Counted from the first letter of the stretch, positions 1-9,338 are shown. The stretch: DNA of 64,000 nucleotides from CBFFRJ01 sp051486985 (GCF_051486985.1 NZ_JAHVDV010000016.1:1-64000); one strand, 5' to 3'. Numbers and translations: made by a program. The notes: a model not told the origin generated them from the sequence alone.

Positions 1-474
1 ATGATTGCCACCGACTGGCGTCAGATGGGTCACACGCTGTCGCTGCAGTCGGTGGACATTCCGCTGGCAGACCCGCACTTCTGGACCATGCAGGGGTCGG
101 TGCGCGTGGCGCAGATGTGCCACGAGTTTGGCCTGACGTGGGGCTCGCATTCCAACAACCACTTCGACATTTCACTGGCGATGTTCACCCACGTGGCGGC
201 CGCAGCACCGGGTAAAATCACCGCGATTGACACGCACTGGATCTGGCAGGAGGGCAACCAGCGCCTGACCAGAGAGCCGTTTGAAATCAAAGGCGGGATG
301 GTGCAGGTGCCGTCCACACCGGGTCTGGGCGTGGAGCTGGACATGGACCAGGTGATGAAGGCGCACGAGCTGTATCAGAAACACGGTCTGGGCGCGCGTG
401 ACGATGCGATGGGGATGCAGTACCTGATCCCCGGCTGGACGTTCGACAACAAGCGTCCCTGCATGGTGCGTTAA
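1..474 (+). CDS. gudD: Glucarate dehydratase, C-terminal part (cut by window start)
   Basis: Cytoplasmic enolase-superfamily enzyme that dehydrates D-glucarate to 5-keto-4-deoxyglucarate, the first step of glucarate use. Only the last 157 residues of a protein that is about 446 aa in E. coli are visible; the ATG at base 1 is an internal methionine. The fragment is near-identical to E. coli GudD as I remember it. It carries the catalytic-His segment GSHSNNHFDISLAM and ends NKRPCMVR. A glycerate kinase gene follows on the same strand 87 bases later, as expected for a glucarate operon, since the pathway ends in glycerate. Confidence 0.95.
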   Translation: MIATDWRQMGHTLSLQSVDIPLADPHFWTMQGSVRVAQMCHEFGLTWGSHSNNHFDISLAMFTHVAAAAPGKITAIDTHWIWQEGNQRLTREPFEIKGGMVQVPSTPGLGVELDMDQVMKAHELYQKHGLGARDDAMGMQYLIPGWTFDNKRPCMVR

Positions 475-480
475 TGGGAT

Positions 481-510
481 CGCCAGTCTCTGCGGAGGCT
501 GGCAGTTTCC
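481..510 (+). terminator. Hairpin after gudD, possible weak terminator
   Basis: A nine-pair stem (GCCAGTCTC with GGAGGCTGGC, one G-T pair) is followed by AGTTTCCTT. The T tract is short, so it may act as a partial terminator or a 3'-end stabiliser between gudD and the glycerate kinase gene rather than a full stop. Confidence 0.4.
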
Positions 511-561
511 TTAGGCTTCCGGGTATATGCTTGCGGCAGTGAATATGCGTAAGGATGGCTT

Positions 562-1701
562 ATGAAGATTGTTATCGCACCAGACTCTTATAAAGAAAGT
601 CTGAGTGCCTTAGAAGTGGCGACCGCGATTGAAAGCGGGTTTCGCGAAATTTTTCCCACGGCAGACTATGTGAAATTGCCGGTGGCGGACGGTGGCGAAG
701 GGACGGTTGAAGCCATGGTTGCCGCGACCCGCGGACGCATTGTCAGTGTGGCGGTAAAAGGCCCTTTAGGTGAGCCGGTTGATGGTTTTTATGGTTTGTC
801 TGGTGATGAAACCAGTGCCTTTATTGAGATGGCTGCAGCCAGCGGCCTCGAACTGGTTCCTCCCGCCAATCGCGATCCGTTGATCACCACCTCATGGGGA
901 ACCGGTGAGCTCATTCGTCACGCGCTGGATGCGGGCGTAAAGCATATCATTATTGGCATTGGCGGCAGCGCCACCAATGACGGCGGCGCCGGTATGGTGC
1001 AGGCGCTGGGGGCAAAATTGCTTGATGAGCAGGGCCAGCAGATTGGTCCTGGCGGTGCCGCCCTGGAAACGCTGGTAAGCATTGATGTGCGCGGGCTGGA
1101 TAAACGGCTGGCTGACTGCCGCATTGAAGTCGCCTGTGATGTGACGAACCCACTGACCGGGAAAGAGGGGGCGTCAGCCATCTTTGGCCCCCAGAAAGGG
1201 GCGACACCGAAAATGATTGCCCGGCTTGATCAGGCGCTCGGCCATTATGCGAAGCTGATTGCCCGCGACCTGGATCAGGATGTACTCAACCTGGCGGGCG
1301 GTGGTGCGGCAGGTGGAATGGGGGCAGCGCTGTACGCTTTTTGTGGTGCTGAACTGCGTCGGGGAATTGAGATAGTCACTGAGGCATTATCTCTTGATGC
1401 CCATGTCGCGGATGCTGACCTTGTGATAACCGGGGAAGGGCGTATCGATAGCCAGACTATCAATGGCAAAGTGCCTGTTGGCGTAGCAAAGGTCGCCAAA
1501 CGCTACAACATTCCGGTTATTGGTATCGCCGGAAGTCTGACGGCTGATGTGGGTGTGGTTCACGACCACGGCATTGATGCGGTCTTCAGCGTGATATATA
1601 AAATTTGTTCGCTGGATGATGCGCTGGCCAGTGCGGGAGAGAACGTCCGCATGGCGGCCCGTAACATCGCGGCGGTATTAAAAATCGGGCAAGGCAAGTA
1701 A
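562..1701 (+). CDS. garK: Glycerate 2-kinase
   Basis: Phosphorylates D-glycerate to 2-phosphoglycerate with ATP, the last step that brings glucarate carbon into lower glycolysis. The 379-aa length matches the GarK/GlxK family (381 aa in E. coli). Typical segments are the N-terminus MKIVIAPDSYKESLSALEVA, the glycine-rich GIGGSATNDGGAGM near residues 132-145 and GAGGMGA-like and ITGEGRIDSQT segments further on. The ATG at 562 is preceded by AAGGATGG. Placement between gudD and barA is the one I recall from Salmonella-type genomes. The paralogue GlxK cannot be excluded on sequence alone, so the symbol rests partly on the glucarate context. Confidence 0.88.
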   Translation: MKIVIAPDSYKESLSALEVATAIESGFREIFPTADYVKLPVADGGEGTVEAMVAATRGRIVSVAVKGPLGEPVDGFYGLSGDETSAFIEMAAASGLELVPPANRDPLITTSWGTGELIRHALDAGVKHIIIGIGGSATNDGGAGMVQALGAKLLDEQGQQIGPGGAALETLVSIDVRGLDKRLADCRIEVACDVTNPLTGKEGASAIFGPQKGATPKMIARLDQALGHYAKLIARDLDQDVLNLAGGGAAGGMGAALYAFCGAELRRGIEIVTEALSLDAHVADADLVITGEGRIDSQTINGKVPVGVAKVAKRYNIPVIGIAGSLTADVGVVHDHGIDAVFSVIYKICSLDDALASAGENVRMAARNIAAVLKIGQGK

Positions 1702-1773
1702 CGTTTGTTCATCGGTTACCTTCACCCGGCAGGTTGAGTGATCTCCATATAAAGAATACGAGCATGGACAGTT

Positions 1774-1809
1774 CCCTCTCCCCTTTGGGGAGAGGGTCAG
1801 GGTGAGGGG
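1774..1809. repeat. REP-like palindrome
   Basis: A perfect 10-bp inverted repeat, CCCTCTCCCC with GGGGAGAGGG around a TTT loop, is followed by TCAGGGTGAGGGG. This CCCTCTCC...GGAGAGGG...GGTGAGGG arrangement is a commonly dispersed enterobacterial intergenic palindrome, of the kind moved by RAYT transposases. It lies at the 3' side of garK, as such elements usually do. Confidence 0.6.
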
Positions 1810-2153
1810 AACATGCGACTCTGAAGGTCATTCCGTTCACCTTATGTTCCTTGCTTCTCTGTAGCTCCAGAACCCGTGAACGTGCCAGGGTGGTTCACCG
1901 CCACCACCCTGGCGACCCGGGCTCCCGGCCACGAAAATCGCCGCTTCGCGGTCCACTTCGCTTAATCCTTCAGGCTTATCGGGGACGGGCGGAGGAAACC
2001 TCCCTGTAAAGCCGCCCTCGCCGCGCATCCCTGCGCGGCGCCCCGGCCTTGCGGATACGCGTCGTCGATTTTCAGCCGGACCCTGTCATCGCGTTGACGG
2101 TTATATTCTCAATGCACATTGTTATCGCTGTAAAACCAAATATTACCAGGCAT

Positions 2154-2173
2154 CTCTCCGCCTTGCGGGAGAG
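2154..2173 (-). repeat. Second, degenerate REP-like hairpin at the barA 3' end
   Basis: CTCTCCGC and GCGGGAGAG form an imperfect stem around CTT about 10 bases beyond the barA stop codon. Together with the adjoining GGTGAGAG (minus strand) it echoes the palindrome at 1774-1796. It could end or stabilise barA mRNA; there is no T tract. Confidence 0.4.
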
Positions 2174-2184
2174 GCTCTCACCGG

Positions 2185-4929
2185 TTACCCCATCAGTTTT
2201 CGCGTCTCGCGAGTTACATTGTCCATCTCATCGAGCAGCTCCAGAAACTCCGGCTCCAGGTCTTCTGCAGGGACACCACTGCGCAAATGATTTTCTATCA
2301 GTTTGCACAGTTTTTTAAGGCGCGGAACACCGCTGTAGCTACAGCTGCCGTGCAGTTTATGGATAGACTCCATCAAACCTTCAGGGGCTTCACCCACCAG
2401 TTGTTCTTCCACCCGGTTACGGATTTCGGGAAGAAACGCCACCAGCATTTGCAACAGTTCACGGGCGAGGTCGGTTTTCCCTGCCGCCTGACGCAGTGCA
2501 AGCTGCCAGTCAAGCGTCACGTCCTCATTGACCACGGGTTCCGCTACCGCCGCAGGCTCGGGAGTGATGACGGGATCCGGTTTATAGCGCAGCAGCAGAG
2601 TATGCAGTTTGTCCTCTTCAATAGGCTTCGCCAGATAATCGTTCATTCCTGCGCTCAACAGCTTCTCTTTCTGGCCTGCCATAGCATGGGCAGTCACCGC
2701 AATCACCGGAGTCTGATGCTGATGCGGCAGCTGGCGAATGAGTTCACAGGCGCGAATACCATCCATCTCCGGCATCTGAATATCCATCAGGATAAGGTCT
2801 AACGGCATCTGTCTGGCACGCTCCAGCGCCTGAGCACCACTATTGCAGACCTCAACATGCTGCACCTGATCTTCAAGCAGTACGCTGATAAGTTTAAGGT
2901 TGGCTGGATTATCATCCACCGCCATTACCGTCATCGGCAGCTTGCTCTCATCCACCGGCGGCGTGGGCCGCGCTGAGCGGCAGTACTCGGTTAACGCAGG
3001 CAACAGACGTGTAGCGGTGAGAGGTTTTTGCAGGCAGGCTGCCGCACCGTCCTGTTTGAGCTCTTCGGCATTGATTTGCGCGTGGCACGGCAGCGCCAGC
3101 AGCAGGTAATCGGTCATCGCTTTGGCCCTCGCCAGCCGTTCATGCTGCATGCTGAGCGGCTCGTGGAGGGTAACAGGAATTGACATAAGCATGATGTCGT
3201 AGTGGTCCGGTGGCAGAGCGGAGAACGACGGGCTGTATATCACTTCAAGCGGCGTAGTGCTCAGTACATCCAGCGTACTTTGCGCGGCAGCCGCATTGGG
3301 TTCGATATAGGCCAGACGCTTACCTTTAAGACAACCGGTAACCGGCCCTTCGGTAATGGCATTGGGATTAAGGTCAAGGTTGATATGGAACCAGAAGGTG
3401 GAGCCACGATGCGGCTGACTATGGAAAGAGATATCCCCGCCCATCTCATTAACCAGGCGTTGGGTGATGACCAGCCCCAGCCCGGTGCCGCCGTGGCGGC
3501 GAGAGATACTGGCGTCGGCCTGGCGAAACGCCTGGAAAAGGCGCGACTGATCGCGCTCTGGTATGCCAATACCGGTGTCACGGATCTGGACTTCGATCTG
3601 GACCTTGTTATTACTGATGGCACGTTTTTCCACCAGAATGTCGATGTTACCGCTTTCGGTAAATTTAATGGCATTGCCAACGATATTGGTGATGACCTGC
3701 TGCAGGCGCAGAGGGTCGCCGATGACATTATCCGGCACATCATTGCGGGTATTGAGCGTCAGCTCCAGCCCCTTGTCATGCGCTGAATGCGCCAGCAGCG
3801 TGACCACTTCATCCAGGGTACTGCGTAACGGGAAGGGGATACTTTCGAGGATCAGTTTTCCTGCTTCCAGCTTGGAGAAATCCAGCACGTCGTTAATGAT
3901 AGCCAGCAGGTTGTTAGCCGAACGCTCGATGGTCAGCATATGGTCACGCTGGGTCGGGTTTAGCTCAGATTTCAGCGTCAGTCGGGTAAAGCCAATCACC
4001 CCGTTGAGCGGCGTACGCAGTTCATGCGACATATTGGCAAGGAACTCGGATTTGATGCGCGCCGCCTCCTGGGCGCGTTTTTTCGCCAGATCCAGTTCGA
4101 CGTTCTGGATCTCCATCTGTTCCAGCGTTTCGCGCAGATCGGAGGTGGACTGGTCGATGTTATGTTGCATCTCTTCGTGATAGGCCGCCAGCGACATGGC
4201 CATTGAGTTGATACCGTTTTTCAGCATGTCGAGCTCGCCAAGCATAAAACCTTCAACCCGACTGTCCAGTTGACCGCGACGGATGCGATCAACCGTATTT
4301 ACCATGTTGCGAATCGGGCTGGTGACGTCCCGCATTAAGCGCCAGCCAAAGACCAGCGCGATGCTAATACAGAACAAAATCATCAAGCTGGAGATGAAAA
4401 TTTCTTTATATTGCTGTAACCGAACGGATTTAAGGTCCAGTTCCAGCGCCACATAGCCCAGCATATTCCCCGCCGGTTTCGCGTCGGTTACGGCAGACTC
4501 ATCGGGGGAATAGCCCTCTGAAACAATGGGGGTGCGCAGGATCATCTGATCCCCGATTCGGGTGACGGTCAGGCGTCGGGGAAAGGGGGCACCATCGGCC
4601 AGACGTACTCCCCGTGGGTCAAGCTGAAAATTGGAGGTCACGAACAGATGGTTTTGATCATCATAGATGGAGATAGCACGGACAATTTCGGAGTGACGAC
4701 GGTGCAGTACGCTAATCAACTGACCAATGGCCTCCCGGTCCTGCAGCGTCATGCTGTATTCGCTGGAGACCGCAAGGGGCTCAATGATACTGGCGCCCGC
4801 ATCTTCCAGTTGACGCTGTAAGTCGTTGTAGCGATGGACGACGAAGAAAATACTCAACAGCACACCGATGAGCACCGTGGGGGCGAGTATCAGAATCATC
4901 ATGCGCGCACGCAGGCTGTAGTTGGTCAT
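2185..4929 (-). CDS. barA: BarA hybrid sensor histidine kinase
   Basis: Tripartite inner-membrane sensor kinase that phosphorylates the response regulator UvrY; the pair drives CsrB/CsrC small RNAs and so carbon-storage regulation. At 914 aa it matches E. coli BarA (918). In order: membrane helix about 9-31, periplasmic loop, second helix about 176-198, HAMP, the phospho-acceptor helix MSHELRTPLNG with His near 302, ATPase boxes DTGIGIP and GGTGLGL, a receiver domain with DLILMDIQMPEMDG (Asp near 714), and a C-terminal HPt domain with HKLHGSCSYSG (His near 858). All phosphorelay residues are intact. It is transcribed divergently from rlmD across 56 bases. The start at 4929 gives the family N-terminus MTNYSLRARMM. 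Confidence 0.97.
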   Translation of the reverse strand: MTNYSLRARMMILILAPTVLIGVLLSIFFVVHRYNDLQRQLEDAGASIIEPLAVSSEYSMTLQDREAIGQLISVLHRRHSEIVRAISIYDDQNHLFVTSNFQLDPRGVRLADGAPFPRRLTVTRIGDQMILRTPIVSEGYSPDESAVTDAKPAGNMLGYVALELDLKSVRLQQYKEIFISSLMILFCISIALVFGWRLMRDVTSPIRNMVNTVDRIRRGQLDSRVEGFMLGELDMLKNGINSMAMSLAAYHEEMQHNIDQSTSDLRETLEQMEIQNVELDLAKKRAQEAARIKSEFLANMSHELRTPLNGVIGFTRLTLKSELNPTQRDHMLTIERSANNLLAIINDVLDFSKLEAGKLILESIPFPLRSTLDEVVTLLAHSAHDKGLELTLNTRNDVPDNVIGDPLRLQQVITNIVGNAIKFTESGNIDILVEKRAISNNKVQIEVQIRDTGIGIPERDQSRLFQAFRQADASISRRHGGTGLGLVITQRLVNEMGGDISFHSQPHRGSTFWFHINLDLNPNAITEGPVTGCLKGKRLAYIEPNAAAAQSTLDVLSTTPLEVIYSPSFSALPPDHYDIMLMSIPVTLHEPLSMQHERLARAKAMTDYLLLALPCHAQINAEELKQDGAAACLQKPLTATRLLPALTEYCRSARPTPPVDESKLPMTVMAVDDNPANLKLISVLLEDQVQHVEVCNSGAQALERARQMPLDLILMDIQMPEMDGIRACELIRQLPHQHQTPVIAVTAHAMAGQKEKLLSAGMNDYLAKPIEEDKLHTLLLRYKPDPVITPEPAAVAEPVVNEDVTLDWQLALRQAAGKTDLARELLQMLVAFLPEIRNRVEEQLVGEAPEGLMESIHKLHGSCSYSGVPRLKKLCKLIENHLRSGVPAEDLEPEFLELLDEMDNVTRETRKLMG

Positions 4930-4985
4930 GGGGTTCCGTTATGGGAGAATGTCGCCATTATCTGTAATTGAGAAAATTCTCGGCA

Positions 4986-6284
4986 ATGGCGCAATTCTAC
5001 TCTGCAAAACGACGTGTGACGACAAGTCAGAAAGTAACCATAACAGTAAACGACCTCGATCCCTTTGGACAGGGGGTTGCGCGGCATAATGGAAAAGCGT
5101 TGTTTGTGCCGGGATTATTGCCTCAGGAGACCGCAGACGTTGTTCTCGTCGAGGATAAGCGGCAGTTTGCCCGTGGTGAAGTTAAGCGTCGCCACAATGA
5201 CAGTCCTGAACGACTTGTGCCCCGCTGCCCGCATTTCGGCGTGTGCGGCGGGTGCCAGCAGCAGCACGCCAGTGTGGCGCTACAGCAAAAGAGTAAAGCT
5301 GCGGCGCTCGCCAGGATGATGAAACGTGACGTTGATGAGGTCATCGCCGCCTCCCCGTGGGGATATCGCCGGCGAGCGCGCTTGAGCCTTAGCTGGCAGC
5401 CGAAATCACAGCGCCTTGAGATGGGCTTTCGCCAGGCCAATGGCAAAACCATCGTTAACGTGTCGCACTGCCCGGTACTGGTGCCCCGTCTTGAAGCATT
5501 ACTGGTGCCACTGCGCAATTGCCTGGATACCCTGCAGGGGGCACGCCACTTAGGGCATGTCGAACTGGTGCTGGCAGATAACGGCCCGATGATGATTTTG
5601 CGCCATACCGCCCCCCTCTCTGCCGCTGACAGGCAAAAACTGGAACGCTTTTCGCATTCCGAGGGCGTGATGCTGTATCTCGCCCCGGAAAGCGAGATAC
5701 TGGAAAGGATTAGCGGTGAGGCTCCCTGGTATTGCTCTGACGGGCTACGCTTAACGTTCAGTCCACGCGACTTCATTCAGGTCAACGATGGCGTCAATCA
5801 GAAAATGGTGGCTGCCGCGCTGGCATGGCTTGACGTGCAACCGGACGAGCGCGTACTGGATCTTTTTTGCGGAATGGGCAACTTCACCCTGCCACTGGCA
5901 ACCCATGCGGCGAGCGTGGTGGGTGTGGAAGGGGTGGCGGAGCTGGTTGAGAAGGGCCAGGAGAACGTGCGGCAAAATGCGTTGCACAATGTGACATTTT
6001 TTCATGAAAATCTTGAAGAAGATGTCACTCAGCAACCGTGGGCGCGGCAGGGGTTTGATAAAATACTGTTGGATCCGGCGCGCGCGGGTGCGGCTGGCGT
6101 CATGCAGTACGTGGTAAAACTGGCACCAAAAAAAGTGGTATATGTTTCCTGTAATCCGGCAACGCTTGCCCGTGACAGTCAAGCGCTATTAAATGCGGGT
6201 TACCAGATTCAGCGGCTGGCGATGCTGGATATGTTCCCGCACACTGGTCATCTGGAATCGATGGTTTTATTCGAGCATAAGTGA
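4986..6284 (+). CDS. rlmD: 23S rRNA m5U1939 methyltransferase RlmD
   Basis: SAM-dependent enzyme (formerly RumA) that makes 5-methyluridine at position 1939 of 23S rRNA. It has an N-terminal TRAM domain, the iron-sulfur cluster cysteines CPHFGVCGGC (Cys81, 87, 90) plus the Cys of HCPVL near 162, the SAM site LDLFCGMGNFTLPLA and the catalytic segment VSCNPATLARD near the C-terminus. An upstream in-frame TTG at 4968 would add six residues, but the ATG at 4986 yields MAQFYSAKRR, the family N-terminus, and exactly 433 aa. No strong Shine-Dalgarno precedes either codon. relA follows after 52 bases. Confidence 0.95.
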   Translation: MAQFYSAKRRVTTSQKVTITVNDLDPFGQGVARHNGKALFVPGLLPQETADVVLVEDKRQFARGEVKRRHNDSPERLVPRCPHFGVCGGCQQQHASVALQQKSKAAALARMMKRDVDEVIAASPWGYRRRARLSLSWQPKSQRLEMGFRQANGKTIVNVSHCPVLVPRLEALLVPLRNCLDTLQGARHLGHVELVLADNGPMMILRHTAPLSAADRQKLERFSHSEGVMLYLAPESEILERISGEAPWYCSDGLRLTFSPRDFIQVNDGVNQKMVAAALAWLDVQPDERVLDLFCGMGNFTLPLATHAASVVGVEGVAELVEKGQENVRQNALHNVTFFHENLEEDVTQQPWARQGFDKILLDPARAGAAGVMQYVVKLAPKKVVYVSCNPATLARDSQALLNAGYQIQRLAMLDMFPHTGHLESMVLFEHK

Positions 6285-6336
6285 TTAATTTCGGCTTGCT
6301 GACTTCGGCAGGCCCGGTCCCTTAAAGGAGAGGACA

Positions 6337-8571
6337 ATGGTTGCGGTAAGAAGTGCGCATTTGAATAAAGCGGGTGAATTCGATCCTAAAAAATGGATCG
6401 CCAGTCTGGGCATCTCCAGTCAGCCGTCGTGTGAACGCTTAACCGAAACCTGGGAATATTGTCTTCGACAAACACAGGGACACCCCGATGCCGAGTTGCT
6501 ACTGTGGCGTGGCGTCGAAATGGTGGAAATTCTCTCCATGCTCAGTATGGACATCGACACCCTGCGGGCGGCAATGCTTTTCCCGCTGGCAGATGCTGAT
6601 GTTGTCAGTGAAGATGTACTGCGGGAAAGTGTAGGCAGTGCCATCGTGGAGCTCATCCACGGCGTGCGGGATATGGCAGCCATCCGTCAACTTAAAGCCA
6701 CCCATAACGACTCAGTCTCCTCTGAACAGGTCGATAACGTGCGCCGAATGCTGCTGGCGATGGTGGACGATTTCCGTTGTGTGGTGATTAAACTTGCAGA
6801 GCGCGTTGCCCATCTACGCGAAGTCAAAGATGCGCCAGAAGACGAGCGCGTGCTGGCTGCAAAAGAGTGTACGAATATCTACGCGCCATTGGCGAACCGT
6901 CTCGGGATTGGCCAGCTCAAATGGGAGCTGGAAGATTACTGCTTCCGCTACCTGCACCCTGCGGAATACAAGCGCATCGCCAAACTGCTGCATGAACGCC
7001 GCATCGACCGCGAGCATTACATCGACGAATTCGTGGGTCACTTACGCTCTGAAATTAAAAACGAAGGCGTTAAGGCAGAGGTTTATGGTCGTCCAAAGCA
7101 CATCTACAGCATCTGGCGCAAAATGCAGAAGAAGCATCTCGCTTTTGACGAGCTGTTTGACGTCCGCGCCGTACGTATCGTGGCCGAGCGTCTGCAGGAC
7201 TGCTATGCGGCATTGGGTATTGTGCACACCCACTTCCGCCATTTGCCGGATGAGTTCGATGATTATGTGGCGAACCCAAAACCGAATGGTTACCAGTCGA
7301 TCCATACCGTGGTGCTGGGGCCGGGCGGCAAAACTGTAGAGATTCAGATTCGTACCAAACAGATGCACGAGGACGCCGAGCTTGGCGTTGCCGCGCACTG
7401 GAAGTACAAAGAAGGGACGGCAACACCGGGACCACGCTCCAGCCACGAAGATCGTATTGCCTGGCTGCGTAAGCTGATAGCCTGGCAGGAAGAGATGGCG
7501 GACTCCGGCGAAATGCTCGACGAAGTGCGCAGCCAGGTGTTTGACGACCGGGTCTATGTGTTTACGCCGAAAGGGGATGTGGTTGACCTGCCCGCAGGCT
7601 CCACACCGCTGGACTTTGCTTATCATATCCATAGCGATGTCGGGCACCGCTGTATCGGTGCCAAAATTGGTGGGCGTATTGTTCCCTTTACCTACCAGCT
7701 GCAGATGGGCGATCAGATTGAAATCATTACCCAGAAACAGCCTAACCCAAGTCGTGACTGGCTGAACCCTAACCTTGGCTACGTGACTACCAGCCGTGGG
7801 CGCTCGAAAATCCATAACTGGTTCCGTAAACAGGACAGGGATAAAAACATTCTTGCCGGTCGCCAAATCCTTGATGATGAACTGGCCCATCTTGGTATCA
7901 GCCTGAAAGAGGCGGAAAAACAGCTCCTCCCGCGTTACAACTTTAACGATCTGGAAGAGCTGCTGGCGGCCATTGGCGGCGGCGATATTCGTCTCAACCA
8001 GATGGTCAACTTCCTGCAGGCGCAGTTCAATAAACCGAGCGCGGCAGAACAGGATGCGGCGGCGTTGAAGCAGTTGCAGCAGAAAACCTACGCCCCGCAA
8101 ACACGCAGCAAAGATAATGGCCGTGTGGTGGTTGAGGGTGTCGGTAATCTGATGCACCACATTGCGCGCTGCTGCCAGCCGATTCCGGGCGATGAAATTG
8201 TGGGCTTTATCACCCAGGGCAGAGGCATTTCTATCCATCGCGCCGATTGCGATCAACTCCATGAACTGCGAGCCCATGCGCCAGAGCGTCTGGTGGATGC
8301 TGTCTGGGGGGAGAGTTACTCTGCGGGCTACTCACTGGTGGTACGTGTCACCGCCAATGATCGTAGCGGCCTGCTTCGTGATATCACCACCATTCTCGCC
8401 AACGAGAAGGTAAATGTGCTGGGCGTTGCCAGCCGCAGTGACACCAGACAGCAGCTCGCCACCATCGATATGAATATCGAAATCTACAACCTGCAGGTAC
8501 TGGGCCGCGTGCTCAGTAAACTGAACCAGGTGCCGGATGTGATTGACGCCCGTCGACTGCATGGTGGTTGA
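6337..8571 (+). CDS. relA: GTP pyrophosphokinase RelA
   Basis: Ribosome-associated synthetase that makes (p)ppGpp from ATP and GTP or GDP when uncharged tRNA enters the A site, triggering the stringent response. The 744-aa length equals E. coli RelA. The N-terminal hydrolase domain is degenerate: the metal-binding HD pair is replaced by FP (AMLFPLADADVV near residue 86), the hallmark of RelA versus SpoT. Synthetase motifs (VYGRPKHIYSIWRKM, PNGYQSIHT), the TGS domain (DRVYVFTPKGDVVDLP), the zinc-finger-like CCQPIPGDEI segment and a C-terminal ACT domain follow in order. AAAGGAGAGG is placed well before the ATG. Confidence 0.98.
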   Translation: MVAVRSAHLNKAGEFDPKKWIASLGISSQPSCERLTETWEYCLRQTQGHPDAELLLWRGVEMVEILSMLSMDIDTLRAAMLFPLADADVVSEDVLRESVGSAIVELIHGVRDMAAIRQLKATHNDSVSSEQVDNVRRMLLAMVDDFRCVVIKLAERVAHLREVKDAPEDERVLAAKECTNIYAPLANRLGIGQLKWELEDYCFRYLHPAEYKRIAKLLHERRIDREHYIDEFVGHLRSEIKNEGVKAEVYGRPKHIYSIWRKMQKKHLAFDELFDVRAVRIVAERLQDCYAALGIVHTHFRHLPDEFDDYVANPKPNGYQSIHTVVLGPGGKTVEIQIRTKQMHEDAELGVAAHWKYKEGTATPGPRSSHEDRIAWLRKLIAWQEEMADSGEMLDEVRSQVFDDRVYVFTPKGDVVDLPAGSTPLDFAYHIHSDVGHRCIGAKIGGRIVPFTYQLQMGDQIEIITQKQPNPSRDWLNPNLGYVTTSRGRSKIHNWFRKQDRDKNILAGRQILDDELAHLGISLKEAEKQLLPRYNFNDLEELLAAIGGGDIRLNQMVNFLQAQFNKPSAAEQDAAALKQLQQKTYAPQTRSKDNGRVVVEGVGNLMHHIARCCQPIPGDEIVGFITQGRGISIHRADCDQLHELRAHAPERLVDAVWGESYSAGYSLVVRVTANDRSGLLRDITTILANEKVNVLGVASRSDTRQQLATIDMNIEIYNLQVLGRVLSKLNQVPDVIDARRLHGG

Positions 8572-8581
8572 TAAAAGCGTA

Positions 8582-8614
8582 AGGCCATTGAACGTTGTTC
8601 AATGGCCTCTTCTT
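8582..8614 (+). terminator. Rho-independent terminator of relA
   Basis: A perfect 12-bp stem (AGGCCATTGAAC with GTTCAATGGCCT) with a GTT loop starts 10 bases after the relA stop and is followed by CTTCTT. In E. coli mazEF lies next; the strong stop here fits the absence of mazEF. Confidence 0.8.
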
Positions 8615-9020
8615 AATAGCGGGCTGATTTCTGAATTACCATCCGGTAGTCCCCTTTTGCACTTCTGAACGTTAAACTATCCTCGATATTCATTTCTGAA
8701 ACATTTAAATTTTAATAAATAGCGTTGGCACTCATTGTCCATTACGGCTCGTAAGAAAAGCGATGAAAAAAACATTCATCGAGATAATACGTCATTTATG
8801 AATGACGTTTAAACAGCAGGGTGTTTTAACTTTCTATCTTGTGGTCTCTGAGAATACCCCAGCCCCCTCTGCGATGCGTATTAATGTGTATCGGACAAGA
8901 GGGGTTATAGCGGAAGTCAGGTGTTATTGCCTTTGGCTTTATGCTTGCAAGCAGTAGCGATGAAGTGACAGTTTTATCATTGATGCCTGCTTTTAATGAA
9001 AACGACCTGAGGCACTAAGT
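8615..9020. other. AT-rich gene-free stretch downstream of relA
   Basis: No coding frame of note. It contains an 8-bp inverted repeat ACGTCATT-TATG-AATGACGT (8789-8808) followed by TTTAAAC. The relA-mazG gap normally holds mazE and mazF in E. coli; I see no remnant of either toxin or antitoxin here in any frame. Presumably it carries the promoter of the small membrane gene that starts at 9021. Confidence 0.5.
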
Positions 9021-9338
9021 ATGGAGCAGGATGTTATCTTCTTATCAAAACCATGGCTTCCGGTTGTACTTTATTATTTGGCTGGGATCGTTTTTTTTAT
9101 CGGGTGCTATCGTCTGCATAGTTGTGTTTATTCAAATAGACTATCTCGTTTTTTATTTGTTGTAATAATAAATTTTTTCGGTGCGATTCATATTATTATC
9201 GGGTACTACGACGTGGTGTGTTATCGCGGTTATGGGTACGCGATACTGAGAACATACGATATAGCTGATTACGATACGATCAAGTTGGGCGCCATTCTTT
9301 TCGCAGTCCTGAATGCGCTATTGCTTCGGCGAATATAG
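9021..9338 (+). CDS. Small unknown membrane protein
   Basis: I do not recognise this 105-aa protein. It has three hydrophobic segments that could span the membrane (about 12-32, 45-68 and 88-102), aromatic-rich loops, and a basic end (LLRRI). ACCTGAGGCACTAAGT precedes the ATG and gives an acceptable ribosome site. Codon use is AT-rich (many ATA, TTA, TTT codons), unlike relA and mazG on either side, which suggests acquisition. It occupies the position of mazEF in E. coli. Nothing in the sequence shows a function. Confidence 0.6.
   Translation: MEQDVIFLSKPWLPVVLYYLAGIVFFIGCYRLHSCVYSNRLSRFLFVVIINFFGAIHIIIGYYDVVCYRGYGYAILRTYDIADYDTIKLGAILFAVLNALLLRRI

Larger units (their letters stand above)
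1702..2184. other. Gene-free stretch with GC-rich palindromes
   Basis: Between the convergent garK and barA genes. It contains several hairpin-forming units: the palindrome at 1774-1796, a CCAGGGTGG / CCACCACCCTGG stem near 1887-1914, a CGCCGCGCA / TGCGCGGCG stem near 2018-2040, and a REP-like hairpin next to the barA stop. A 63-codon open frame on the minus strand (1837-2028) has no ribosome binding site and looks incidental. The whole segment looks like non-coding interspersed repeat material. Confidence 0.5.

Noticed and set aside
1837..2028. 63-codon minus-strand frame in the garK-barA gap
   Set aside because: No ribosome site, proline/glycine-rich translation of GC-rich hairpins, no family.
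7042..8277. A 411-codon open frame antisense to relA, and similar long antisense frames opposite cysI (17269-18315) and cysD (23374-24579)
   Set aside because: They mirror the codon pattern of strongly coding genes, lack ribosome sites and resemble no protein family; they are shadows of relA, cysI and cysD/cysN.
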